Source of the DNA: Kribbella sp. VKM Ac-2569
GTDB lineage: Bacteria; Actinomycetota; Actinomycetes; Propionibacteriales; Kribbellaceae
Assembly: GCF_004216905.1 (NCBI RefSeq)
Contig: NZ_SGXJ01000001.1
Coordinates: 496,001 to 560,000, forward strand
Reading direction: 5' to 3'
Length of the DNA stretch: 64,000 bases
Shown here: positions 7,609-16,105 of the stretch, piece by piece
Position numbering within the stretch: the stretch's first letter is position 1
Layout: each line of letters starts with the position of its first letter
Notes under the pieces: model-generated
Databases searched by the model: none
What the model saw: only the letters and a program-made list of their open reading frames with translations
What the model was told of the DNA's origin: nothing
Position numbers and translations under genes: made by a program

Positions 7609-8577
7609 TCAGGACTGTTCCGGTGCCGGCGCCGGCCGGCGGGCCAGGTCCGCGGCCCCGATCAGGCCCGCATCGTTGCCCAGCTCGGCGAGGGTGAACG
7701 GCGCGTGCGGGCGGTTGGCCTTGGCGGGCAGCACCTTCTCGAACGCCTGCACAGCGGACTTCATGATCAGATCCTTCGCCGCGCTCACACCGCCGCCGAT
7801 CACGACCAGCGACGGGTCGAAGATCGTCGCCAGGCTCGCCACGCCCTCACCCAGCCAGCGCCCCAGGTCCTCGAGCAGCTCGACGGCGCACGGGTCGCCC
7901 TTCATCGCCGCCTCGGTGATCATCGGCCCGGTCAACTCCTCGGGGTCGGTGATCCCGCACACGCTCAGCATCTGCGCCGCCGCGAGCGACCCCGACTCGG
8001 CCTGCGCCTTGCCCTCGCGCACCAGCGCCCGCCCGGACGCGTACTGCTCCAGGCAGCCCCGCGCCCCGCATCCACATCGGTGCCCACCGGGTACGACGCG
8101 CATGTGGCCGAGCTCGGCCGCCACACCATGGGCACCGCGCAGCAGCTCGCCGTCGATCACCACGCCGCCGCCGATCCCGGTGCCGACCGTGATGCAGACC
8201 ATGTGCTCGACGTCCTTGGCCGCGCCGAACGCGAACTCGCCCCAGGCCGCCGCGTTCGCGTCGTTCTCGACCACGACCGGGATCTTCAGCTGCTCCGCGA
8301 CGCGCGCGCCGAGCGGCTCGTCCCGCCAGGCCAGGTTCGGCGCGAACAGCACCGTCGACCGGTCCGAGGAGACGAACCCGGCCGCCCCGATCCCGACCGC
8401 TTCCACGGCGTGGTTCGCGATCAGCTCGGCGGCCGCGTCGCAGATCGCGGCCGCGGTGGCGTCGACCGAGTCGGCCGGGGTGTCGCGATGCGTGCGCGCG
8501 ATGATCTCGCCGTGCTCGTCGACCACGCCGGCCGCGATCTTCGTACCGCCGACGTCGATGCCGATCGTCAGTCCCAT
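7609..8577 (-). CDS. ROK-family glucokinase, second copy
   Basis: This 322-residue ROK kinase is of normal family length and is a clear tandem paralogue of its neighbour. Shared motifs include GLTIGIDVGGTKIAAGVVD, VVVENDANAAAWGE with the catalytic Asp, and the zinc-binding CGCGARGCLEQYASG. The GHM before the zinc motif is also present. The protein lacks the basic tail of the downstream copy. Its start overlaps the end of the CxxC protein gene by 10 bp, so it is probably the last-but-one cistron of the operon beginning at 11181. Glucose phosphorylation is expected; one copy may prefer another hexose. Confidence 0.85.
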   Translation of the reverse strand: MGLTIGIDVGGTKIAAGVVDEHGEIIARTHRDTPADSVDATAAAICDAAAELIANHAVEAVGIGAAGFVSSDRSTVLFAPNLAWRDEPLGARVAEQLKIPVVVENDANAAAWGEFAFGAAKDVEHMVCITVGTGIGGGVVIDGELLRGAHGVAAELGHMRVVPGGHRCGCGARGCLEQYASGRALVREGKAQAESGSLAAAQMLSVCGITDPEELTGPMITEAAMKGDPCAVELLEDLGRWLGEGVASLATIFDPSLVVIGGGVSAAKDLIMKSAVQAFEKVLPAKANRPHAPFTLAELGNDAGLIGAADLARRPAPAPEQS

Positions 8578-8969
8578 GGTTCGGGGTCCTCACTCACGTC
8601 GATCCGGTCCACCCGGGACCGGGTCGATTCTTGGGCCGGTTCCTCGTCCGATGGCGAGGACCGCGACGCTGCGTCCTCCCGCGTCTGCCGGGCCGCGTCC
8701 GCGGCGGCCTCCAGCAGAGATCTCAGTGAGCCGAGCACGTGCGCGGCCGCCGTCGACAGCTGCTCGATCGTCTCCGGGCTGGTGTTCCGCACCCGGTGGA
8801 TCAGCTGACAGACCGGGCACCAGACACAGTCGGGCCCCAGCTTGTGCTCATGGTCCGCGGCCTCGTCTGCTGCAGGCGGCGCCTCGTGGGCAGCGTTCTG
8901 CAGTACGGCGAACAGCTTCGCGGCCTCCTCAGCGACCGAGCCGACCGAGCCGGTGGAATCCTTGCTCAC
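8568..8969 (-). CDS. Small CxxC-containing protein of the ArsA-like operon
   Basis: I know no function for this 133-residue protein. The N-terminal half carries the motif CVWCPVCQLIH, a possible zinc site. It is followed by a helical stretch (SPETIEQLSTAAAHVLGSLRSLLEAAADAARQ) and a charged, disordered tail ending in DPEPWD. The GTG start at 8969 overlaps the ATPase stop as GTGA, and its own stop overlaps the glucokinase start. This tight coupling suggests action with the ATPase. Small proteins with this CPxCQ motif next to ArsA-like ATPases recur in actinobacteria (from memory). Confidence 0.7.
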   Translation of the reverse strand: MSKDSTGSVGSVAEEAAKLFAVLQNAAHEAPPAADEAADHEHKLGPDCVWCPVCQLIHRVRNTSPETIEQLSTAAAHVLGSLRSLLEAAADAARQTREDAASRSSPSDEEPAQESTRSRVDRIDVSEDPEPWD

Positions 8970-10276
8970 CGCGCCGCCTCGCGACGAGTCAGCGCCTCGT
9001 GGTACTCCGCCGTCAGGCCCTGCGCCAGCTCCTGCGCCGACTCCAACGGACCTGATCCGCTTGGCACATCCGACGAGGGTGCCACCGGCCGCGCGGTCTC
9101 CCGCGGCGAGAACCGCACCTGCAACCGGCCTTCGTCCAGCCGTGCGCCCGCGACCACGCCACGCGCCAGGGCGGCCGGCAGCGGCAGCACCCGGCGGTAC
9201 GACCCGACGGTGATGATCAGCTCGTCCCCGTGCCGCGCGAGCTCCAGTTCGTCGGCGGATGCCAACGGCAACGGCATCGTCAGCGTGTACGTCCGCCCGT
9301 CGGTGTCGATGTGCCGATCCACCCACAGCGACGTGTCGTCCGTGGCGCGTGCGAACGGGTCGTCCCCGCCGTACATCTCCACCGCGAACGCGGCCAGTTC
9401 CTCGACGCCGACCGGCTCACACACGCGGTACGGCGACTCCCAGATCGGCAACGGCCGGAACGAGTCCGCGACCTCCTCGAGAATCCCGCGCTGCGCGGCG
9501 ACCCACTGCCGGCGCCACGTGTCGGCCCCGGCCGCCGGGAACACCCGGTTCGCCACGACACCGTCCACGCGGTACCCGTACAGCGACAGCCGGGTCAGCG
9601 ACCGCCGGGCCTCGGCGACCACGACCGCTTCCGGCGTCAGGACCAGCCGCACCGAGGCGTCCGGGCCGGCCAGCAACGTGCGGATGTCGGACAGGTCGGC
9701 CTGCAGCCGCCGCAGCGCATCGAAGACCGTGTCGTCCGGCATCGGGATGCTCGACCCGCGGTTCAGGAACGGCCGGAACGTGCGCATCATCTTGCGCTCG
9801 GCGTTGAAGATCCGTTCGAGGTACCAGTTCAGGGCCTCGGGCAGCGCCAGCAGCCGGAGCGTCTCCGCGGTCGGCGCACAGTCGACGACGATCACGTCCC
9901 AGCGGCCGGACCGGACGTGATCGCGCACCTCGAGCAGCGCGAGCACCTCCTCGGCGCCGGGCAGAACGGTCAGTTCCTCGGCCTCGACCGGGTCGACACC
10001 GACCATGTGCAGCACGGACCGCAGATACGCCTGGATGTCGCCCCAGGACCGCTCGAACTTGCGCTGTGCGTTGATCTGCTGGACGAACAGCAGGTCGTCG
10101 ATCTCGGTCGGCTCCGGTCCGACCTCGGAGTCGAACGCGTCCGACAGCGAGTGCGCGGCGTCCGTCGACAGCACCAGCGTTCGCAGCCCGCGCAGTGCCG
10201 CGAGCGTGGCCGTTCCCGCAGCGGAGGTCGTCTTGCCGACGCCGCCCTTACCTGTGTACAGCAGTACCCGAGTCAC
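8966..10276 (-). CDS. ArsA/GET3-like ATPase (Rv2184c type)
   Basis: This 436-residue single-unit ATPase has the deviant P-loop YTGKGGVGKTTSAAG (residues 7-21), a switch I-like LSTDAAHSLSDAF and a switch II region VVDCAPTAETLRLLALPE. A C-terminal beta-rich domain (YTLTMPLPLASADELELARHGDELIITVG) resembles the HSP20-like ArsA domain. The cysteines that bind arsenite in true ArsA are absent, and no arsB or arsR is nearby, so arsenite export is unlikely. The gene sits in an overlapping operon with SRPBCC proteins just upstream of fadD15, as in mycobacteria. A client-handling or lipid-related ATPase role is inference. Confidence 0.8.
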   Translation of the reverse strand: MTRVLLYTGKGGVGKTTSAAGTATLAALRGLRTLVLSTDAAHSLSDAFDSEVGPEPTEIDDLLFVQQINAQRKFERSWGDIQAYLRSVLHMVGVDPVEAEELTVLPGAEEVLALLEVRDHVRSGRWDVIVVDCAPTAETLRLLALPEALNWYLERIFNAERKMMRTFRPFLNRGSSIPMPDDTVFDALRRLQADLSDIRTLLAGPDASVRLVLTPEAVVVAEARRSLTRLSLYGYRVDGVVANRVFPAAGADTWRRQWVAAQRGILEEVADSFRPLPIWESPYRVCEPVGVEELAAFAVEMYGGDDPFARATDDTSLWVDRHIDTDGRTYTLTMPLPLASADELELARHGDELIITVGSYRRVLPLPAALARGVVAGARLDEGRLQVRFSPRETARPVAPSSDVPSGSGPLESAQELAQGLTAEYHEALTRREAAR

Positions 10277-10280
10277 TGGA

Positions 10281-10712
10281 TCAGGACTCGACGCGCTTCT
10301 TGAGGCCCTTGAGAGCCGTGTCGATGATGACCTTCTCGGCCTTCCGCTTGAGCATGCCGATCATCGGGATCGCCACATCCACAGCCAGCCGGTACGTCAC
10401 CTCGGTCCCCTCGGCTCCCAGATCCTTCAGGACGTACGCGCCGTCCATTCCCTTCACCATCTTCGCCTCGACCAGCGTCCAGGTCACCTCGTTGCGGGAC
10501 CAGACGTAGGCCAGCGTGTACTGGTCGGAGATCGCGCCGGCGTCCACCTTGAACCGCACTTTGTTCGGCCGGCCTGCCTCGTCGGTGGACAGCACCTCGG
10601 TCTCCCGCATCGAGTCGGCCCATTCCGGGTACGCCGCGAAGTCCGCGATCACCGCCATGATCTCTTTGGGGGTCGCGTTCACCTGGATGGTCGAGGTGGT
10701 CTGTTCCGCCAT
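10281..10712 (-). CDS. SRPBCC-fold protein (Rv2185c type)
   Basis: The 143-residue sequence reads as a START/SRPBCC lipid-binding fold: TSTIQVNATPKEIMAVIADFAAYPEWADSM is the usual first strand and helix pair with the PEWA motif. VRFKVDAGAISDQYTLAY and TEVTYRLAVDVAIP are central strands. A long C-terminal helix, MLKRKAEKVIIDTALKGLKKRVES, closes the pocket. It would bind or shuttle a hydrophobic ligand in the cytoplasm. It lies 4 bp upstream of the ATPase and 4 bp downstream of a second SRPBCC-like gene, so all are one operon. The ligand is unknown. Confidence 0.8.
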   Translation of the reverse strand: MAEQTTSTIQVNATPKEIMAVIADFAAYPEWADSMRETEVLSTDEAGRPNKVRFKVDAGAISDQYTLAYVWSRNEVTWTLVEAKMVKGMDGAYVLKDLGAEGTEVTYRLAVDVAIPMIGMLKRKAEKVIIDTALKGLKKRVES

Positions 10713-10716
10713 CGAT

Positions 10717-11181
10717 TCACCTCTTCGCTTGCCTGGGACGGGTGCTGCGGACCGCCGGACCCCCCGATGGATCCGCGTCCTCCCCGGAGACTATCGCGGG
10801 ATCGGATCCGGTACGGCGTTCGCCCGCCGCGCGGCCCGCCTCGAGCTCGTCCTTGAACGCCCACAGCCGCTCCCGGTACGCCGCGACGTACCGCTCCTTC
10901 AATCGCTCGACCGCGCGGCCGCGGACCGGTTTCGCGGGGTCGGCCCGGAGGTACCAGTGCACGACGACCCCGTCCCGGACGGCTTCCAGCCACCATTCCG
11001 CCGTACCGATCGCGGCGCCGGTGACGGCCCACCGGACCCCCTCCCGGCCGCGCCGCTCGGACGGCGTCAGCGTGAGGTCCGGCCACCACTCACGCCATAG
11101 GGTGTCCGAACCGAGTCGCTCGGCAACGTAGGCTGGATCAGCAACGACCAGGTCGTCGCAACTGATGTCGAGCAATGGCAT
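10717..11181 (-). CDS. SRPBCC/polyketide-cyclase-like protein
   Basis: First gene of the leftward operon; 154 residues. The first 110 look like a shortened SRPBCC fold: MPLLDISCDDLVVADPAYVAERLG, then LWREWWPDLTL, strands EGVRWAVTGAAIGTAEWWLE and GVVVHWYLRAD, and the helix VERLKERYVAAYRERLWAFKDELE. The last 40 residues are charged and probably disordered. Such proteins accompany Rv2185c-type SRPBCC proteins near fadD15 in actinobacteria. Hydrophobic ligand binding is likely from the fold; no catalytic residue can be assigned. Confidence 0.65.
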   Translation of the reverse strand: MPLLDISCDDLVVADPAYVAERLGSDTLWREWWPDLTLTPSERRGREGVRWAVTGAAIGTAEWWLEAVRDGVVVHWYLRADPAKPVRGRAVERLKERYVAAYRERLWAFKDELEAGRAAGERRTGSDPAIVSGEDADPSGGPAVRSTRPRQAKR

Positions 11182-11286
11182 GCCGAGAACCTAGTTCCTT
11201 CGGTCACATAAACCTGGCTACTTGTGGGTAGGTGACTGTAGCGTGCGCCGGAAGTCGACAATTCGGGACCGACTGAGGAGACGCGG

Positions 11287-13074
11287 ATGCGTGAGTACAC
11301 CGTTCCTGCTGTGACAGAACCGCCCACCGGGAGTCTGAGCGACCCGGTGTGGGCGAACGCGTCCTCTCATCCTGACACCGCGGTGTTCAGCCGCCGTACG
11401 GGGTCCGCCTGGACAGATGTCACCGCCGCGGAGTTCGCGCAGCAGGTAACGGGCGTCGCGAAGGGCCTGATCGCGGCCGGGGTGAAGCACGGCGAGCGGG
11501 TCGCCCTGCTCAGCGCGACGCGGTACGAGTGGACCCTGATCGACTACGCGATCTGGAGCATCGGCGCGGTCACCGTGCCGATCTACGAGACCTCTTCGAC
11601 CTCGCAGATCCAGTGGATCCTGACCGACTCGGAGGCGGTCGTCGCCGTCGTCGAGAACGCGACCCACGGCGCGGTCGTCGAGTCCTCCCGGGCCGAGGCG
11701 CCCGCGCTGCAGGAGGTCTGGCAGATCGAGGCCGGCGCCGTCGACCAGCTGACCGCGCTCGGCCAGGACGTCACGGACGCCGAGTTCGACAAGCGCCGCT
11801 CCGCGGTCACGCCGTCCGACCTCGCGACCCTGATTTACACGTCTGGTACGACGGGACGCCCGAAGGGCTGCAAGATCAGCCACTCGAACTTCATCGCCGA
11901 GCTCGACCCCGCGGTGAAGATCCTCGACGAGCTCTTCGACACCACCGGCGCGAGCACCCTGCTGTTCCTACCGCTCGCGCACGTGTTCGCCCGGATCATC
12001 CAGGTCGGCTGCGTGATGAAGCGGGTCAAGGTCGGCCACAGCGCCGACGTGAAGAACCTGGTCGAGGACCTCGGCGCGTTCAAGCCGACGTTCATCCTGA
12101 GCGTGCCGCGGGTGTTCGAGAAGGTGTTCAACTCGGCCAGCCAGAAGGCGCACGCCGACGGCAAGGGCAAGATCTTCGACGCCGCCGCGGAGACCGCGAT
12201 CGCGTACTCGCAGGCGCAGGACAAGGGCGGCGCGTCGTTCGGGCTGAAGGCCAAGCACGTGCTCTTCGACCGCCTCGTCTTCGGCAAGCTGCGGGCGGTG
12301 CTCGGCGGCCAGGTGCAGTACGCCGTCTCGGGCGGCGCCCCGCTCGGCGACAAGCTCGGTCACTTCTTCCGCGGTATCGGCGTACCGGTCCTCGAGGGCT
12401 ACGGCCTGACCGAGACCACCGCCGCGGTGTCGGTGAACCTGCCCGACGACGTCCGCATCGGCACCGTGGGCCGGCCGCTTCCTGGTGTGACGGTCGGTGT
12501 CGCGGACGACGGTGAGCTGCTGTTCAAGGGCGGCCAGGTGATGCAGGGCTACTGGAAGAACGACGAGGCGACCACCAACGCGATCGACACGGACGGCTGG
12601 TTCCACACCGGCGACCTGGGCGAGTTCGATGTCGACGGGTTCATCAAGATCACCGGCCGGAAGAAGGAGATCCTGGTGACGGCCGGCGGGAAGAACGTCG
12701 CGCCGACGATGCTCGAGGACCAGATCCGGCTGCACCCGCTGGTCAGCCAGTGCATGGTCGTCGGCGACGGCAAGCCGTTCATCGCGGCGCTGATCACGAT
12801 CGACCCGGAGACCATCGTTCCGTGGGCGACCGAGCGCGGGAAGGCGACCGACCCCGCAGCGCTGACCCAGGACGCCGATCTGATCGCCGAGGTGCAGAAG
12901 GCGATCGACGACGCGAACGCCTCGGTCTCGCACGCCGAGGCCATCAAGAAGTTCTCGATCCTCCCGATCGACTGGACCCAGGAGTCCGGCGAGCTGTCGC
13001 TGAAACTCTCGCTCCGCCGGCACATCGTGATGGAGAAGCACGGCGCCGACGTCGAGGCGCTCTACACGAAGTAG
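11287..13074 (+). CDS. fadD15: Long-chain-fatty-acid--CoA ligase, FadD15 type
   Basis: The 595-residue AMP-forming acyl-CoA synthetase has the canonical motifs: ATP-binding loop LIYTSGTTGRPKG, the A5-type motif EGYGLTETTAAVS, GWFHTGDLGEFD and the hinge-lysine region IKITGRKKEILVTAGGKN. Length and the Rv2187-like position, divergent from SRPBCC genes, support the FadD15 assignment. It activates fatty acids with ATP and CoA at the membrane. Start ATG 11287 has GAGGAG 7 nt upstream. A TAGCGT hexamer at 11239-11244 is a possible -10 in the 105-bp divergent promoter region. Confidence 0.9.
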   Translation: MREYTVPAVTEPPTGSLSDPVWANASSHPDTAVFSRRTGSAWTDVTAAEFAQQVTGVAKGLIAAGVKHGERVALLSATRYEWTLIDYAIWSIGAVTVPIYETSSTSQIQWILTDSEAVVAVVENATHGAVVESSRAEAPALQEVWQIEAGAVDQLTALGQDVTDAEFDKRRSAVTPSDLATLIYTSGTTGRPKGCKISHSNFIAELDPAVKILDELFDTTGASTLLFLPLAHVFARIIQVGCVMKRVKVGHSADVKNLVEDLGAFKPTFILSVPRVFEKVFNSASQKAHADGKGKIFDAAAETAIAYSQAQDKGGASFGLKAKHVLFDRLVFGKLRAVLGGQVQYAVSGGAPLGDKLGHFFRGIGVPVLEGYGLTETTAAVSVNLPDDVRIGTVGRPLPGVTVGVADDGELLFKGGQVMQGYWKNDEATTNAIDTDGWFHTGDLGEFDVDGFIKITGRKKEILVTAGGKNVAPTMLEDQIRLHPLVSQCMVVGDGKPFIAALITIDPETIVPWATERGKATDPAALTQDADLIAEVQKAIDDANASVSHAEAIKKFSILPIDWTQESGELSLKLSLRRHIVMEKHGADVEALYTK

Positions 13075-13086
13075 GCGAGTTGTAGC

Positions 13087-13116
13087 CCCGGCATCACCCG
13101 AATGGCTGATGCCGGG
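13087..13116 (+). terminator. Hairpin after fadD15
   Basis: CCCGGCATCA (13087-13096) pairs perfectly with TGATGCCGGG (13107-13116) across a 10-nt loop, 12 nt after the fadD15 stop. There is no U tract, so it may terminate weakly or protect the 3' end. Confidence 0.55.
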
Positions 13117-13168
13117 ACCAGCTCGTCGGGCGATGTGCGGGCGGTACGCCGTCCGCGAAGCTCGACGT

Positions 13169-14083
13169 ATGACCAGTACTTCTCCCATCGTCGAAGTCAG
13201 CAGTCTGCGTAAGACGTACGGCGGGCGCACTGTCGTCGACGAGGTGTCGTTCAGCGTCGACGAGGGCGAGATCTTCGGGATCCTCGGGCCGAACGGCGCC
13301 GGCAAGACCACTACCGTCGAGTGCGTCGAGGGCCTGCGCATCCCCGACGGCGGGCGGGTCCGGGTCGCCGGGCTCGACCCGGTCGCCGATCATGCCGCCG
13401 TCACGCAGGTGCTCGGCGCGCAACTGCAAGAGAGCGAGCTGCAGGCCAAACTCACGGTCCGCGAAGCCCTCGAGCTGTACGCCGCTTTGTACCCGAACCC
13501 GGCCGACTGGCGCCCGCTCGCCGAGCGGCTCGGCCTGACGGGCCGGCTGAACACCAGGTTCGGGGTCCTCAGTGGTGGCCAGAAGCAACGACTGTTCATC
13601 GCGCTCGCGCTGATCGGCAACCCGCGCGTCGTCGTACTGGACGAGCTGACCACCGGTCTCGACCCGCGGGCCCGCCGGGACACCTGGGAGATCGTCGAGG
13701 ACGTCCGCGCGAACGGCGTCACCGTCCTGCTGGTCACGCACTTCATGGAGGAAGCGCAGCGCCTGTGCGACCGGATCGCCTTGATCGACAAGGGCCGGAT
13801 CACCGCGCTCGACACTCCCCAGGGACTGATCAGCCGGACTGCCGGCTCCACGATCATCTCGTTCACCCCGTCGGCGCCGCTCGACGACGCGGACGTGGCC
13901 GCGCTGCCTGCGCTCGCGTCGGTCGAGGAGAAGGACGGCCGGATCACCCTCGGCGGATCCGACGAGACCGTCACGGCGCTGCTGTCGCTGCTCGCCCGGC
14001 ACCGCATCACCGCCCACCAGCTCCGCGTCACCGACGCCACCCTCGACGACGCCTTCCTCGACCTCACGGGAGCCACCAAATGA
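13169..14083 (+). CDS. ABC transporter ATP-binding protein (drug-exporter type)
   Basis: The 304-residue ATPase has Walker A (GPNGAGKTTTVE), a Q-loop, signature LSGGQKQRLF and Walker B (VVVLDELTTGLD) followed by the H-loop (VTHFMEEA). A C-terminal extension of about 90 residues is typical of DrrA/CcmA-type exporters. The stop overlaps the permease start (ATGA), so the two form one exporter. A two-component system follows 25 bp after the permease and is likely linked to it. The ATG at 13169 was chosen by family alignment (EVSSLRKTYGGRTVVDEVSF starts soon after). No clear ribosome site is visible, and an in-frame ATG at 13133 is possible. Confidence 0.85.
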   Translation: MTSTSPIVEVSSLRKTYGGRTVVDEVSFSVDEGEIFGILGPNGAGKTTTVECVEGLRIPDGGRVRVAGLDPVADHAAVTQVLGAQLQESELQAKLTVREALELYAALYPNPADWRPLAERLGLTGRLNTRFGVLSGGQKQRLFIALALIGNPRVVVLDELTTGLDPRARRDTWEIVEDVRANGVTVLLVTHFMEEAQRLCDRIALIDKGRITALDTPQGLISRTAGSTIISFTPSAPLDDADVAALPALASVEEKDGRITLGGSDETVTALLSLLARHRITAHQLRVTDATLDDAFLDLTGATK

Positions 14084-14844
14084 GCACGATCGCGGCGGTA
14101 CGCCGTACCTCGCCGGGAACCGCTGTGCTGCGAGCCGAGGCGCGGCTGTTCCGCCGGGAGGCCGGCACCCTGTTCTGGACGCTCGGCTTCCCGCCGCTGT
14201 TGCTGGTGATCCTCGGGTCGATCCGGAGCTTCCGGAAGTTCGACGACGGGCTCGGGATGCGGGTCATCGACGTGTACGTGCCGACCCTTGTCCTGGTCGC
14301 GCTGATCGTCACCGGCCTGCAGGCGATGCCGCCGGTGATCACCGGCTACCGCGAACGCGGCATCCTGCGCCGGATGTCCTTGACCCCGGTCCAGCCGACC
14401 GCGCTGCTCACCGCACAGATGGGACTGAACGGCACCGCGGGAGTGCTGTCGGCGCTCATCACCCTGACGATCGGGCGGCTCGCGTTCGACGTACAACTGC
14501 CGAAGCAGGCCGCCGGCTACGCGCTGGCGTTCCTGCTCACGGTCACCGCCGCGCTGGCTCTCGGCGCACTGATCTCGGCACTCGCTCCGACCGCACGGCT
14601 CGCGACCGGTATCGGCATGGTGGTGTTCTTCCCGAGCCTGTTCTCCGCCGGCCTGTGGGCTCCCGTTCAGTCGATGCCGCACACCCTGCGGGAGATCGTC
14701 GTACTCCTGCCGTTCGGTGCCGCCTCCCAGGCACTCGAGCAGGCCGCGGCCGGGCACTGGCCGGACTGGTCCCATCTGGGCGTGCTGACCGCGTGGGCGG
14801 TGGTGCTGACGGCGGCGGCCGCACGATGGTTCCGGTGGGAGTAG
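14080..14844 (+). CDS. ABC-2 type transporter permease
   Basis: This 254-residue membrane protein has six predicted hydrophobic segments, including GTLFWTLGFPPLLLVILGS, PTLVLVALIVTGLQAMPP, GVLSALITLTIGRLAF and ALAFLLTVTAALALGALISAL. The loop GYRERGILRRMSLTPVQP between segments 2 and 3 is the ABC-2 family signature region. It couples to the ATPase whose stop it overlaps. The pair would export a small hydrophobic molecule or an antimicrobial. Its position directly before a histidine kinase and NarL-type regulator fits the common stress-responsive exporter arrangement in Gram-positive bacteria. Confidence 0.85.
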   Translation: MSTIAAVRRTSPGTAVLRAEARLFRREAGTLFWTLGFPPLLLVILGSIRSFRKFDDGLGMRVIDVYVPTLVLVALIVTGLQAMPPVITGYRERGILRRMSLTPVQPTALLTAQMGLNGTAGVLSALITLTIGRLAFDVQLPKQAAGYALAFLLTVTAALALGALISALAPTARLATGIGMVVFFPSLFSAGLWAPVQSMPHTLREIVVLLPFGAASQALEQAAAGHWPDWSHLGVLTAWAVVLTAAAARWFRWE

Positions 14845-14869
14845 GGCCCGGTTCGTGCACACTGGAGGA

Positions 14870-16105
14870 GTGACAACGGCGGACAGCGACCTCGACCGGC
14901 ACGAGGCAGCGTTCCACCGTTGGGCTCCCTACTTCCTGCTCGCCCTCGGCTCGTTCCTGGCCCTGGCGACCGCGGACCAGATCATGCCGTCGCACCGGGA
15001 ACACATCGCCGCGTACGTACTGATCGGCGTCGCCCTGCTCCTGCAGCTGTGGTGGAGCTGGAGCGGCCGCCTCCACCGCGGCCCGAATGCCGTGTCCGTG
15101 ACGTACTACGTGATCCGCTGGGTGATCGCGTCCCTGCTGACGATGCTGAGCGGCTTCTTCGCGTTCTACGTGGTGGCGGGGTATTACGACACCGACGAAG
15201 TGATCCCGGGCCGGAAGGCGAAACGACTCGCACTGTTCGTCACCTCGATCCCGGTGGCCGGCTCGCAGACCGGAAGCTTCCCGCCCCAGGGACGGACCGG
15301 CTGGCTGGCGTTCGCCGGCCTGCTGGTCGCAAACAACGCACTGCTGACCGTCGTCAAGCATTTCGCCGACCGGCAGGAGGCGCGGTCGCAGGCGCGGGCC
15401 GCGACCATCACCGAGCTCGAGCAGGCGCACGAGGAGAACGCCGCGTTGCAGGCCCAACTCCTTGTGCAGGCAAGGGAAGCGGGCATCGCGGACGAGCGGC
15501 GCCGGCTGGCCGCGGAGATCCACGACACCATCGCGCAAGGGCTGACCGGCATCATCGCCCAGCTCCAGGTCGTGGCCAACGCCGCTGACCCAGCAACCGT
15601 CAAGGAGCATGTCGGCCGCGCGACCGATCTGGCCCGGCACAGCCTGGGCGAGGCGCGCCGCTCGGTGCAGAACCTGGCCCCGTCCGGCCTGTCGTACGAC
15701 GGTCTCCCCGAGGCGCTCCGCAAGACCGTCGACCAGTGGTCCGAGCGGACCGGCGTACCCGCCGAGTTCACCCTGACCGGTACGGCGCAGCACCTGCACG
15801 GTGAGTTTTCGGCGACCGTCCTGCGGATCACGCAGGAGGCGCTGGCGAACGTGTCGAAGCATGCCGCCGCGACCCGCGCCGGCGTGACCCTCAGCTTCAT
15901 GGACGACGAGGTGACGGTGGATATTCGCGACGACGGCAAGGGTTTCGATCCACTGGCCTTGTCCACCCGCACCGGCACCGGCGGTTTCGGCCTCGACGGC
16001 ATGCGCGCCCGCGCGGAACGGATCGCAGGCTCCCTGACGGTCGAATCCGAGCCAGGTTTCGGTACGGCGGTGTCGGCTCGCCTACCGTTGGTCCTCCATG
16101 GCTGA
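14870..16105 (+). CDS. NarL-family sensor histidine kinase
   Basis: The 411-residue kinase begins with four or more hydrophobic segments (to about residue 165), then a coiled-coil linker (EARSQARAATITELEQAHEENAALQAQ). The HisKA_3 dimerisation domain has phospho-acceptor His218 in RRLAAEIHDTIAQGL. The ATPase domain follows, with N-box LRITQEALANVSKHA and G-boxes VDIRDDGKGFD and GTGGFGLDGMRARA. The GTG at 14870 was chosen because CACACT ends 6 nt before it (leaderless pattern); the in-frame GTG at 14855 would add five residues. The stop overlaps the response regulator by 8 bp. Its signal is probably sensed in the membrane. Confidence 0.85.
   Translation: MTTADSDLDRHEAAFHRWAPYFLLALGSFLALATADQIMPSHREHIAAYVLIGVALLLQLWWSWSGRLHRGPNAVSVTYYVIRWVIASLLTMLSGFFAFYVVAGYYDTDEVIPGRKAKRLALFVTSIPVAGSQTGSFPPQGRTGWLAFAGLLVANNALLTVVKHFADRQEARSQARAATITELEQAHEENAALQAQLLVQAREAGIADERRRLAAEIHDTIAQGLTGIIAQLQVVANAADPATVKEHVGRATDLARHSLGEARRSVQNLAPSGLSYDGLPEALRKTVDQWSERTGVPAEFTLTGTAQHLHGEFSATVLRITQEALANVSKHAAATRAGVTLSFMDDEVTVDIRDDGKGFDPLALSTRTGTGGFGLDGMRARAERIAGSLTVESEPGFGTAVSARLPLVLHG

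Noticed and set aside
6393-8577. ROK-family repressors for the sugar genes
   Set aside because: Both proteins begin directly at the kinase phosphate loop, without the N-terminal HTH of ROK repressors.
8966-10276. Arsenite efflux ATPase
   Set aside because: No metal-binding cysteine set and no arsB, arsC or arsR nearby; the ArsA-like name is kept only for the fold.
9230-10303. Long plus-strand open frame (357 codons) opposite the ArsA-like gene
   Set aside because: It is the antisense shadow of a well-supported ATPase gene. Its product is Arg/Gly/Gln/His-rich with no family pattern, as expected from high-GC antisense frames.
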